DNA from: UBA7887 sp964408735
GTDB lineage: Bacteria > Pseudomonadota > Alphaproteobacteria > UBA7887
Direction of reading: 5' to 3'
Length of the DNA stretch: 18,123 nucleotides
Assembly: GCA_964408735.1 (NCBI GenBank)
Contig: CAYPAX010000094.1
Span: 1-18,123 of the forward strand
The position numbers and the translations under genes were made by a program. Position 1 is the first letter of the stretch, and each line of letters begins with the position of its first letter. Below, piece after piece: positions 7,596 through 14,841 of this stretch. Below the pieces are notes generated by a model that did no database searches, was not told the DNA's origin, and saw only the letters and a list, made by a program, of their open reading frames with translations.

Positions 7596-8257
7596 GCGAT
7601 TTGCCGAGCATCGGCATACTCGGCGGAACCGGCGCCCAGGGCAGCGGGCTGGCGCTCAGGCTGGCCCATGCGGGCTATGCGGTCGGCATAGGCTCGCGCT
7701 CGGTGGAGCGCGCGCGGGACGGCGCGGCGGCGCTCAATGCCCGGCTCGGCGGCGAGCGTATCGGCCACGGCAGCAATCTCGACGTTGCCGAAGGCGCGGA
7801 AATCGTGCTGCTGACCGTGCCCTATGCCGCCCAGGCGGCAACCGCGCTGGACGTGGCGCCGGCGCTCGCCGGCAAGATCCTCGTAGATGCGACGGTGCCC
7901 TTGATGCCGCCCAAGGTCGCGCGCGTGCAGCTTCCCGAAGGCGACTCCGCCGTGTTGGTGTTGCAGCAAGAGTTGGGCGACCAGGTACGCGTGGTCTCGG
8001 CCTTCCAGAACGTCGCGGCGCACCTTTTGTCGCAGCTCGAGCACGAGATCGACTGCGACGTGCTGGTCTGCGGCGACGACAAGGACGCCCGCGAGACCGT
8101 GGTCGCGCTGGCCGGCGCGATCGGCCTGCGAGCCTGGCATGCGGGCCCGCTGGCCAACTCGGTGGTCGCCGAGGCGCTGACCTCCGTGCTGATTTCGATC
8201 AACCGGCGCTACAAGGCCGCTGCCGCCGGCATCCGTATCACCGGCGTCGATCCGTGA
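7592..8257 (+). CDS. fno: NADPH-dependent F420 reductase (F420H2:NADP oxidoreductase)
   Basis: A 221-residue Rossmann-fold enzyme that moves hydride between NADPH and coenzyme F420. The N-terminal dinucleotide motif is GILGGTGAQGSGLALRLA, and the loop after the second strand carries GSRS, the feature that binds the 2'-phosphate of NADP(H). The middle section LLTVPY and the segment VVSAFQNVAAHLL are characteristic of the NpdG/Fno family, and the length is normal. The start overlaps the cofGH stop (ATGA), and the stop overlaps the cofE start (GTGA), so it is translated as part of the biosynthetic operon. In this setting it most likely charges F420 to F420H2 from NADPH for the reductases encoded nearby. 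Direction in the cell is inferred; the enzyme is reversible. Confidence 0.93.
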   Translation: MSDLPSIGILGGTGAQGSGLALRLAHAGYAVGIGSRSVERARDGAAALNARLGGERIGHGSNLDVAEGAEIVLLTVPYAAQAATALDVAPALAGKILVDATVPLMPPKVARVQLPEGDSAVLVLQQELGDQVRVVSAFQNVAAHLLSQLEHEIDCDVLVCGDDKDARETVVALAGAIGLRAWHAGPLANSVVAEALTSVLISINRRYKAAAAGIRITGVDP

Positions 8258-9015
8258 GAGCGCCGGCCCCGCTGACCCTTCAGCCACTGGCGGGCGTGCC
8301 GGAGGTGCGGCCAGGCGACGACCTGGCGGCAATCGTGCTGGCGACGGGCTGCGAGCTGCGCGACCGCGATGTGCTGGTCGTGGCCCAGAAGATCGTCTCC
8401 AAGGCGGAAGGGCGCACGGTCTTTCTCGACGAGGTGGTGCCCTCGGCTCAGGCCCGTGCCCTTGCCGCGGAGGTCGAGAAGGATGCCCGCCAGGTCGAGC
8501 TGATACTCGCCGAATCGAAGCGCGTGCTGCGCCAGCGCCCCGGCGTGCTGATCGTCGAGCATCGCCTGGGCGTCGTGCTTGCCAATGCCGGTATCGACAG
8601 CTCCAACGTGCCGGGCGAGGGGGCGCGTGAACGCGTGCTGCTGCTGCCGGAAGACCCGGACCGATCCTGCATGGATTTGCGTCGCGCCCTGGCAGCGCGC
8701 GCGGGCGTCGATGTCGGCGTTGTCATCAACGACAGCGTCGGCCGGGCCTGGCGCCTCGGCACCAGCGGCATCGCGCTCGGCGTCAGCGGCCTGCCGGCGC
8801 TGGTCGACCTGCGCGGCCGGCTCGACCGCGACGGGCGCCCACTACAGGTCAGCGAGGTCGCCGTGGCCGACGAATTGGCCGCCGCCGCATCGCTGATGAT
8901 GGGCCAGGGCAACGAGGGTTGTCCCATCGTGCTCGCCCGCGGCGTCCCTTACGGCCCGGGCGAGGGCGTGGCCAGCGACCTGCTGCGTCCGGCCGAGATC
9001 GACCTGTTCCGATGA
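8254..9015 (+). CDS. cofE: F420-0:gamma-glutamyl ligase, stand-alone CofE
   Basis: A 253-residue GTP-dependent ligase that adds the gamma-linked glutamate tail to F420-0. Family motifs are clear: VVAQKIVSKAEGR (residues 42-54), ANAGIDSSNVPGEG (110-123), and the metal/nucleotide region VVINDSVGRAWRLGTSGIAL (157-176). The GTG at 8254 overlaps the fno stop; longer versions of the frame run antisense-like through fno and are not conserved. The protein ends right after the ligase domain, so it is the archaeal-length form. Mycobacterial FbiB, about 450 residues, carries an extra C-terminal FMN-binding domain that reduces dehydro-F420-0; that domain is absent here and is not encoded elsewhere in the window. 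Confidence 0.95.
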   Translation: MRAPAPLTLQPLAGVPEVRPGDDLAAIVLATGCELRDRDVLVVAQKIVSKAEGRTVFLDEVVPSAQARALAAEVEKDARQVELILAESKRVLRQRPGVLIVEHRLGVVLANAGIDSSNVPGEGARERVLLLPEDPDRSCMDLRRALAARAGVDVGVVINDSVGRAWRLGTSGIALGVSGLPALVDLRGRLDRDGRPLQVSEVAVADELAAAASLMMGQGNEGCPIVLARGVPYGPGEGVASDLLRPAEIDLFR

Positions 9016-9977
9016 GCGGGGGCAAGATTCTCGCCCTCGCAGGCGGTGTCGGCGGCGCCAAGCTCGCCCGCGGCCTGGCCCGCAAGCTGGTGCCCGAGGC
9101 GCTGACGGTGGTGGTCAACACCGGCGACGACTTCAGCCATTTCGGCCTGCACGTCTCGCCCGACCTCGATACCGTCATGTACACCCTGGCCGGGCGCGAC
9201 AACCCGGAGACCGGCTGGGGCCTGGCCGGCGAGACCTGGAACTTCATGGAGGCGCTCGAAGCGCTTGGCGTCGAGACCTGGTTCCGGCTCGGCGACCAGG
9301 ATCTTGCCACCCATGTCGAGCGCACGCGCCTGCTCGCCGGTGGCAAGACCCTGAGCCAGGTGACGGAGGCGCTGAGCGCGCGCATCGGTGTTCGCCACGC
9401 AATCGTGCCCATGAGCGACGATGCGGTACGCACCATGCTCGACACCGACCGGGGCCGCCTCGAGTTCCAGGACTATTTCGTGCGCCGGCGCGCCCAGCCC
9501 GTGGTCAGTGGCATCGATTTTGCCGGTATTGCCGATGCCTCGCCGAGCCCCGCGTTTGTGGCGGCGCTCAACGACGACGGACTGGCCGCCATCATCGTCT
9601 GCCCCTCGAATCCCATTCTCAGCCTGCAGCCGATCCTCGACCTGCCGGGGGTTCGCGCCTTGCTCGCCGGGCGCCGCGCGCCCCTGGTCGCGGTCTCGCC
9701 GATCATCGGCGGCAAGACGGTCAAGGGGCCGGCGGCGGCGGTGATGCGCAGCCTCGGCCACGAGCCCTCGGCCGCGGGCATCGCCGCCTTCTATCGCGAC
9801 CTGGCGCTCGACGGCCTGGTCATCGATACGGTCGACGCCGTAGCGGCGGATGCGATCCGCACCGGCGGCGCGGAGGTGCTGGTCACGGATGCGATCATGC
9901 GCGATGCCGAGGACAGCGCCAGGCTGGCGGGCGAGGTGCTGTCCTTCGCCAGGAGCATCCCGTGCCGGACTGGCTGA
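9012..9977 (+). CDS. cofD: 2-phospho-L-lactate transferase / F420-0 synthase (CofD, FbiA)
   Basis: A 321-residue transferase that joins FO to the phosphorylated three-carbon moiety activated by CofC, giving (dehydro-)F420-0 and GMP. Diagnostic segments are the glycine-rich start ALAGGVGGAKLARGL, VNTGDDFSHFGLHVSPDLDT around residues 36-55, GDQDLATHVERTRLL, the FQDYFVRR segment, CPSNPILS and VSPIIGGKTVKGPA. Length matches CofD/FbiA. The ATG at 9012 overlaps the cofE stop (ATGA). The 3' end overlaps the cofC start by 16 bases, so the three cof genes are translationally chained. Confidence 0.96.
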   Translation: MSGGKILALAGGVGGAKLARGLARKLVPEALTVVVNTGDDFSHFGLHVSPDLDTVMYTLAGRDNPETGWGLAGETWNFMEALEALGVETWFRLGDQDLATHVERTRLLAGGKTLSQVTEALSARIGVRHAIVPMSDDAVRTMLDTDRGRLEFQDYFVRRRAQPVVSGIDFAGIADASPSPAFVAALNDDGLAAIIVCPSNPILSLQPILDLPGVRALLAGRRAPLVAVSPIIGGKTVKGPAAAVMRSLGHEPSAAGIAAFYRDLALDGLVIDTVDAVAADAIRTGGAEVLVTDAIMRDAEDSARLAGEVLSFARSIPCRTG

Positions 9978-10549
9978 TCGTTCCGGTCAAGTCGCTGGTC
10001 GAGGGCAAGTCGCGGCTTGCCGGCGTGTTGTCGGCGGCAGAGCGGCGGCGCCTCAATGAGAGCCTGCTTGCTCATGTCATCGAGTCGGCGCCCGATGCCG
10101 CGCGACAGCTGGTCGTCAGCGGCTGCGTGGAAACCCGGGCCTTCGCCCGCACGCTTGGCACCGAGGTGATCGAAGAGCCACCCGGCGGAGGCCTCAACGG
10201 CGCGCTGGCGGGCGCGCGCGACTACGCTTTGGCGCAGGGCGGCGAGACAATCCTGGTCGTCTCGGCCGACCTGCCGCTGGTCACCAAGGCGGAACTGGAC
10301 CAGGTCCGCGCGCACGACTGTGAGGCGGTGATCTGCCGCGACCGCCACGGCAGCGGCACCAACGCGCTCTACCTCACGCGCCCGCAAGGCTTCCGCTTCG
10401 CCTTCGGCGAGGGCAGCGCCGCCGCGCACCGGGCCGAGGCCATCCGCTGTGGTCTCACCGTGGCAACGATAGACCTGCCCGGCATCGGCTTCGACATCGA
10501 CACGCCGGCAGACTTCGCCGCGCTTCCCAACGAGCGGCAACTGCTCTAG
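9962..10549 (+). CDS. cofC: Phospholactate/phosphoenolpyruvate guanylyltransferase (CofC, FbiD)
   Basis: A 195-residue nucleotidyltransferase of the MobA/GT-A-like fold that activates a phosphorylated C3 acid with GTP for CofD. Visible motifs are the N-terminal IVPVKSLVEGKSRLAG (residues 6-21), the SADLPLV metal-binding loop (101-107), the RDRHGSGTNAL loop (126-136), and the C-terminal GFDIDTPADF (177-186). The GTG start at 9962 lies inside the end of cofD, with AGGAG at 9951-9955, six bases away, which fixes it well. Known family members differ in substrate: 2-phospholactate in archaea, phosphoenolpyruvate in mycobacteria, 3-phosphoglycerate in Paraburkholderia rhizoxinica. Which one applies here cannot be read with certainty. 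Confidence 0.93.
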   Translation: MPDWLIVPVKSLVEGKSRLAGVLSAAERRRLNESLLAHVIESAPDAARQLVVSGCVETRAFARTLGTEVIEEPPGGGLNGALAGARDYALAQGGETILVVSADLPLVTKAELDQVRAHDCEAVICRDRHGSGTNALYLTRPQGFRFAFGEGSAAAHRAEAIRCGLTVATIDLPGIGFDIDTPADFAALPNERQLL

Positions 10550-10599
10550 CGTTGGCGCTGCGAGGGATGCGAGCGAGTGACAACCGAGGAGGAACGAGT

Positions 10600-11559
10600 A
10601 TGGACTATGGTTTCGTCGTGCCGACCAGGGGCGTTTTCGGCAATCGCGACGCCATCCTGACCGTCGCCCGCCGCGCCGAGGAACTGGGCTATGCCTATGC
10701 CGCGGCGACCGATCACATCGTGGTGCCGAGCGATATCGAGACGCGCTATCCCTACACCGAGACCGGCATCTTTCCGGGCAGCGCCAGCGGCGAATATATG
10801 GAGCCGCTGAGCCTGATGGCCTTCCTCGCCGCGGCCACATCGAAGATCCGCTTTCTCACCTCCGTCATGGTGGTGCCGCACCGGCCCGCCATTCTTACCG
10901 CAAAGATCCTGGCGACTATCGACATCCTGTCGGGCGGGCGCATGACCGTCGGCGTCGGCGCCGGCTGGATGCGCGAGGAGTTCGAGGCCATCGACGCACC
11001 GCCCTTCGACAAGCGCGGCAAGGTGACCAACGAATATCTCGAAGCCTTCCGCGAGCTGTGGGCGAAAGACGATCCGTCCTACGACGGCGAGTTCGTCAGC
11101 TTCAAGGACATCATCTTCCTGCCCAAGCCCGTGCAGCGGCCGGGTCCGCCGATCTGGGTCGGTGGCGAAAGCAAGCCCGCCATGCGCCGCGCCGCCAAGC
11201 TCGGCGACGGCTGGTATCCGGTCGGTGCCAACAAGGTGGCACCGCTCGATACCGCGCCGCGCTACGCCGCCAAAGCCGCCGAGCTGGGCGCGCTCGCCGA
11301 GGGCTACGGCCGCGACCCCTCCGACATCGACCTCGCTTTCTGGGCGCTCTGGTATCCTTCGCCCGAGCCGCGCACCACGGACGACGGCAACCGCATGCTG
11401 TTCACCGGCAGCAACGACGACGTCGCCGGCGACATAGCCGCGCTGCGCGATGTCGGCGTGTCCATGATCATGCTCGGCTATGCCAGCCCGACCGTGCAGG
11501 AACAGATCGAAAAAATGGAGCAGTTCATGTCGGACGTGGCTCCCCTGGTCGGCAGCTGA
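10600..11559 (+). CDS. LLM-class oxidoreductase, probably F420-dependent
   Basis: A 319-residue luciferase-like TIM-barrel enzyme of the Rv2161c-type subgroup (TIGR03619-like). Typical segments are ATDHIVVPSDIETRYPY near residues 30-46, the strand IRFLTSVMVVPHRPAILTAK, ILSGGRMTVGVGAGWMREEF, and PPIWVGGESKPAMRRAA. This group includes many F420-dependent reductases and dehydrogenases but also FMN-dependent monooxygenases. The F420 assignment here rests on subgroup resemblance and on lying 50 bases after cofC, on the same strand, with no visible promoter between. A strong ribosome site AGGAGG (10587-10592) is seven bases before the ATG at 10600; the longer frame from 10552 would bury it. Substrate is unknown. 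Confidence 0.9.
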   Translation: MDYGFVVPTRGVFGNRDAILTVARRAEELGYAYAAATDHIVVPSDIETRYPYTETGIFPGSASGEYMEPLSLMAFLAAATSKIRFLTSVMVVPHRPAILTAKILATIDILSGGRMTVGVGAGWMREEFEAIDAPPFDKRGKVTNEYLEAFRELWAKDDPSYDGEFVSFKDIIFLPKPVQRPGPPIWVGGESKPAMRRAAKLGDGWYPVGANKVAPLDTAPRYAAKAAELGALAEGYGRDPSDIDLAFWALWYPSPEPRTTDDGNRMLFTGSNDDVAGDIAALRDVGVSMIMLGYASPTVQEQIEKMEQFMSDVAPLVGS

Positions 11560-11575
11560 GGGAGCGCCCGGCGCC

Positions 11576-12451
11576 ATGCCTAGGCTGGGCTATATCGGCA
11601 TCGGCCTGATGGGGGCGCCGATGGCGCGGCGCCTCGTCGAGGCGGGCTACGAGGTTACGATCTGGGGGCGGACGCCGGCGAAGCTGGCACCCGTGCTCGC
11701 CGTCGGCGCGGCCGAGGCGGTCAATCCGGCGGCGGTCGCAAGGCGGGCCGATATCGTCTTCACCTGCCTTTCGGACACGGCGGCGGTGGAAGAGGTGGTT
11801 TTCGGCGATGACGGCATCGCGGCGGGCGGCGGGGCGGACAAGGTCCTTGTCGACATGTCCTCCATCCGCCCCGACGCTACGCGGGAGATGGCCGAGCGCC
11901 TGCGGCGCGAGACCGGCATGGCGTGGCTCGATGCGCCCATCTCGGGCGGGGTCGCGGGCTCGGAGGCGGGCACGCTGACGGTCATGGCCGGCGGCGCGCA
12001 GGAGGATTTCGACCGCGCAGCACCCGTGGTGGCACACCTCTCCCAGCGCTTTACCCTGATGGGTGCCAACGGCGCCGGCCAGGCCACCAAGCTGATCAAC
12101 CAGATTATGGTCGGCACTGGGGTCGCGGTGCTGGCAGAGGCCGCGGCCCTGGCGACACGCGCCGGCATCGCGGCCGAGCGCATTCCGGAAGCGCTGGCAG
12201 GCGGGCGTGCCGATTCCTTGCTGCTGCAACAATTCTTTCCCAAGATGGTCAGCGGCGACTTTTTTCTCGAATGGCACCTGCGCACCACACTCAAGGACCT
12301 CGACACGGTGCAGGCGCTGGCGCGCGAGACCGGAACCGCGATGCCGATGACCGCCATGGCGACCGAGCTGCACCGCCTCATGGCCAAGCGAGGCTATACC
12401 GAGGACGACGGCACCGCCTTCGCCCGCCTCTACCAAGACGAACCGATCTGA
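11576..12451 (+). CDS. Beta-hydroxyacid dehydrogenase (3-hydroxyisobutyrate dehydrogenase family)
   Basis: A 291-residue NAD(P)-dependent dehydrogenase. The N-terminal fingerprint GYIGIGLMGAPMARRLVEAG is intact. The WGRTPAK loop after the second strand (R32-T33 region) suggests NADPH rather than NADH. The substrate loop DAPISGGVAGSEAGTLTVMA (119-138) and the catalytic lysine K172 in GAGQATKLINQIM are present. Family members act on 3-hydroxyisobutyrate, tartronate semialdehyde, succinic semialdehyde or related short hydroxyacids and imines; which of these applies is not evident. The ATG at 11576 follows a GAGGGAG that overlaps the stop of the LLM gene, 16 bases upstream, so the two are co-transcribed. 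Confidence 0.92.
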   Translation: MPRLGYIGIGLMGAPMARRLVEAGYEVTIWGRTPAKLAPVLAVGAAEAVNPAAVARRADIVFTCLSDTAAVEEVVFGDDGIAAGGGADKVLVDMSSIRPDATREMAERLRRETGMAWLDAPISGGVAGSEAGTLTVMAGGAQEDFDRAAPVVAHLSQRFTLMGANGAGQATKLINQIMVGTGVAVLAEAAALATRAGIAAERIPEALAGGRADSLLLQQFFPKMVSGDFFLEWHLRTTLKDLDTVQALARETGTAMPMTAMATELHRLMAKRGYTEDDGTAFARLYQDEPI

Positions 12452-12471
12452 AACCGGGATAATCAAAGACC

Positions 12472-13671
12472 ATGACCGACATGCTCGACGGAATTCGCGT
12501 GCTCAGCTTCAATCACTTTCTGCTCGGCCCTGTCGGCACGCAGGTTCTGGCCGACCTCGGCGCCGATGTCATCGGCATCGAACCGACCGACGGCGCCTTC
12601 CAGCGCAAATGGGGCGGCGCCAACCGCCGGGTCGACGGCGAATCCATGCTGCAGCTCTGCGGCAATCGCAACAAGCGCTCCCTGGCGGTGGACCTCAAGG
12701 CGCCCGAGGGCCGTGCGCTGATCGAGAAGCTGATCGCCACGGCGGACGTGATCAGCGAGAATTTTCGCCCAGGCGTCATGGACAAGCTCGGTTTCGGCTA
12801 CGAGGCGGCCCGCGCCATCAACCCGCGCATCGTCTATGCGGCTGCGTCCGGATTTGGCGCGGATGGCCCCTACGTGAACCGCCCCGGCCAGGACCTGGTG
12901 ATACAGGCGCTGTCGGGGCTGGCCAACATCACCGGCTCGGCCGACCAGCCGCCGACACCGGTCGGCGTCTCCGCCGCCGACCATCACGGCGCGCAGATCC
13001 TGGCCATGGCGATCCTGGCCGCGCTGCTGCGGCGCGAGCGCAGCGGCCAGGGCTGCCGCGTAGATGTCGACCTGCTTTCCTCGGCGCTCGACATGCAGAT
13101 GGAATCGCTGGTCTGCTACATGAACGGCGAGCCGGCATCGCAGCGCTCGCCGAGCAATATCGCCGGCTGGTATTTTTCCGCCCCCTACGGCATCTACGAG
13201 GTTCGCGACGGCCACGTGGCGATCTCGCTGGGATCGCTGGCGGCGCTGGGCCAGGCGATCGATTGTCCGGCACTGGCGGATTTCGACACGGAAGCGGCTT
13301 ACGAGCAGAATGGCGAGATCGCCGCGCTGGTGCAGGCGGCAGTGCGGGATCTAAGCGTCGCCGAGCTCGAGGCCAAGCTCGAATCGCAAAAGCTGTGGTA
13401 CGGCCGGGTCAACGATTATGCTGCCATGCTCGAGGATCCGCAGGTGGTTCACAATGGCTCCATCCTGCACACGCAGGCGCCCGACGGCAGCCCCATCAGG
13501 GTGCTCGGCCACCCGGCGCGCTATGACGGCGAGCGCCCTGGCGTGCGGCGTCCGCCGCAGGCGCTCGGCGCCCAGACGGCAGAGATACTTGGCGAGCTAG
13601 GCTACGACGCGACGGAGATCGCGGCGCTCGCCGAAGCAGGCGTGGTTGGAGTCGGAGAGGAACAGCAATAG
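12472..13671 (+). CDS. Class III CoA-transferase (CaiB/BaiF family)
   Basis: A 399-residue family III CoA-transferase, which moves CoA between carboxylic acids through an enzyme-bound anhydride. The N-terminal GIRVLSFNHFLLGP and ADLGADVIGIEP segments, SENFRPGVMDKLGFGYE near residue 95, and the active-site region VGVSAADHHG, with the expected catalytic aspartate at D170 (equivalent to D169 of formyl-CoA transferase), are all present. Length is normal for the full two-domain fold. It begins 20 bases after the dehydrogenase stop with a weak ribosome site. It implies that the pathway encoded here works on CoA thioesters. Substrate not determined. Confidence 0.93.
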   Translation: MTDMLDGIRVLSFNHFLLGPVGTQVLADLGADVIGIEPTDGAFQRKWGGANRRVDGESMLQLCGNRNKRSLAVDLKAPEGRALIEKLIATADVISENFRPGVMDKLGFGYEAARAINPRIVYAAASGFGADGPYVNRPGQDLVIQALSGLANITGSADQPPTPVGVSAADHHGAQILAMAILAALLRRERSGQGCRVDVDLLSSALDMQMESLVCYMNGEPASQRSPSNIAGWYFSAPYGIYEVRDGHVAISLGSLAALGQAIDCPALADFDTEAAYEQNGEIAALVQAAVRDLSVAELEAKLESQKLWYGRVNDYAAMLEDPQVVHNGSILHTQAPDGSPIRVLGHPARYDGERPGVRRPPQALGAQTAEILGELGYDATEIAALAEAGVVGVGEEQQ

Positions 13672-13692
13672 CACCAGAAAAGGGCTCCGATC

Positions 13693-14835
13693 ATGGCATC
13701 GATGACAGGCCGCGAGCGCGTCATGGCAGCGCTGCGCCACCAGGAAACCGACCGCGTGCCCATCGACTTCGGCGGCACCAACTCCACTGGCATCTATTTC
13801 ACGGCCTATGACAGGCTCAAGGAATTCCTCGGGCTCGAGCACGAGACGGTGATCGGGCGGCGCATGACGCGCTCGGTCGTCATCCACGAAAGCGTGCTGC
13901 GGCGCTTCGATGTCGATACGCGCATCCTGGGGCTGGGTGCCTTCGAAGGCGCGGGACACCAGCGCGAGATCGACGAGGATACCTATGCCGACGAATTCGG
14001 CGCGGTCTGGCGCAAGTCCGGCGACGGCCCCTACCTCAATGTCGATGGCCCTTTCTACGACGAGCGCGGCACGCTCGGCGATCTCGAAGCCTATGTCTGG
14101 CCCGACCCGGACGACCCCGGCTATTACCGGGATTTGCGCCAAAGAGCGCAGGCGCTAAGGCAGGAAACCGACTACGCCATTATCCTGGCCGTGCCCACGG
14201 GCATCGTTCACATGGCGCAATGGTTGCGCGGCTATGAGACCTGGCTGCTCGACCTCTACAAGAATCGCGACTTCGCCTGCCGTCTGATCGAGCGGATCAC
14301 CGACTGGTGGGTCCGCGTCGTCGAGAACGCCCTTGACGCCACCGGGGAGCTTATTGACGTCACGAGTTTCGGCGACGACCTGGGGACCCAGCAGTCAACG
14401 CTATTCGACCCAAAGATCTATCGTGAGCTGGTCAAGCCGCACCATGCCCGCATGTTCGCCACGCTCAAGACAGGTACCGACGCCAAGGCCCTGCTGCATA
14501 GCTGTGGCGCGGTCTCTGCGCTGTTCGACGACTTCATCGAGATCGGCATCGATGCGGTGAACCCGGTCCAGGTGCGCGCCAAGGGCATGGAGCCGGAACG
14601 TCTCAAGGCGGACTACGGCGATCGTCTTTCGTTCTGGGGCGCCATCGATACCCAACGGGTGTTGCCTTTCGGCACGCCCGAGGAGGTGCGGGCCGAGGTG
14701 CGCCGCGTCAGCGACATTCTCGGGCGCGGCGGCGGCTACGTGCTCAACTCGGTGCACAACATCCAGGCCGACGTGCCGCCCGAGAATATCGTCGCCATGT
14801 TCGACGAGGCCAGGGCCTACGCCCCGGCACTTTGA
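13693..14835 (+). CDS. Uroporphyrinogen decarboxylase-like protein (possible methyltransferase)
   Basis: A 380-residue member of the URO-D superfamily, a TIM barrel shared by haem-pathway HemE and by corrinoid-dependent methyltransferases such as MtaA/MtbA. The start MTGRERVMAALRHQETDRVP is typical of the non-HemE branch, and the C-terminal half has LLHSCGAVSALFDDFIEIGI, with H269 and C271 as the HxC zinc motif of methyltransferases. Where MtaA-type proteins have a third cysteine ligand near the end, this protein has H355 (SVHNIQADVPPENIVAMF). The segment DVTSFGDDLGTQQSTLFDP is also characteristic of this subgroup. It is therefore unlikely to be HemE; a methyl- or other group-transfer or decarboxylation role is inferred. 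It is the last gene of the long plus-strand run, 21 bases after the CoA-transferase. Confidence 0.87.
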   Translation: MASMTGRERVMAALRHQETDRVPIDFGGTNSTGIYFTAYDRLKEFLGLEHETVIGRRMTRSVVIHESVLRRFDVDTRILGLGAFEGAGHQREIDEDTYADEFGAVWRKSGDGPYLNVDGPFYDERGTLGDLEAYVWPDPDDPGYYRDLRQRAQALRQETDYAIILAVPTGIVHMAQWLRGYETWLLDLYKNRDFACRLIERITDWWVRVVENALDATGELIDVTSFGDDLGTQQSTLFDPKIYRELVKPHHARMFATLKTGTDAKALLHSCGAVSALFDDFIEIGIDAVNPVQVRAKGMEPERLKADYGDRLSFWGAIDTQRVLPFGTPEEVRAEVRRVSDILGRGGGYVLNSVHNIQADVPPENIVAMFDEARAYAPAL

Positions 14836-14841
14836 GCCGCG

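Noticed and set aside
8254..9015. Annotation of this gene as fbiB
   Set aside because: The FMN-binding C-terminal domain that defines FbiB is absent; only the CofE ligase domain is present.
10550..10599. Separate promoter before the LLM gene
   Set aside because: Only a strong ribosome site is visible in the 50 bases; no -35/-10 pair is recognisable, so continuation of the operon is preferred.
13693..14835. Annotation as hemE (uroporphyrinogen decarboxylase of haem synthesis)
   Set aside because: The N-terminus and the HxC motif follow the methyltransferase-like branch, and the context is catabolic rather than haem synthesis.
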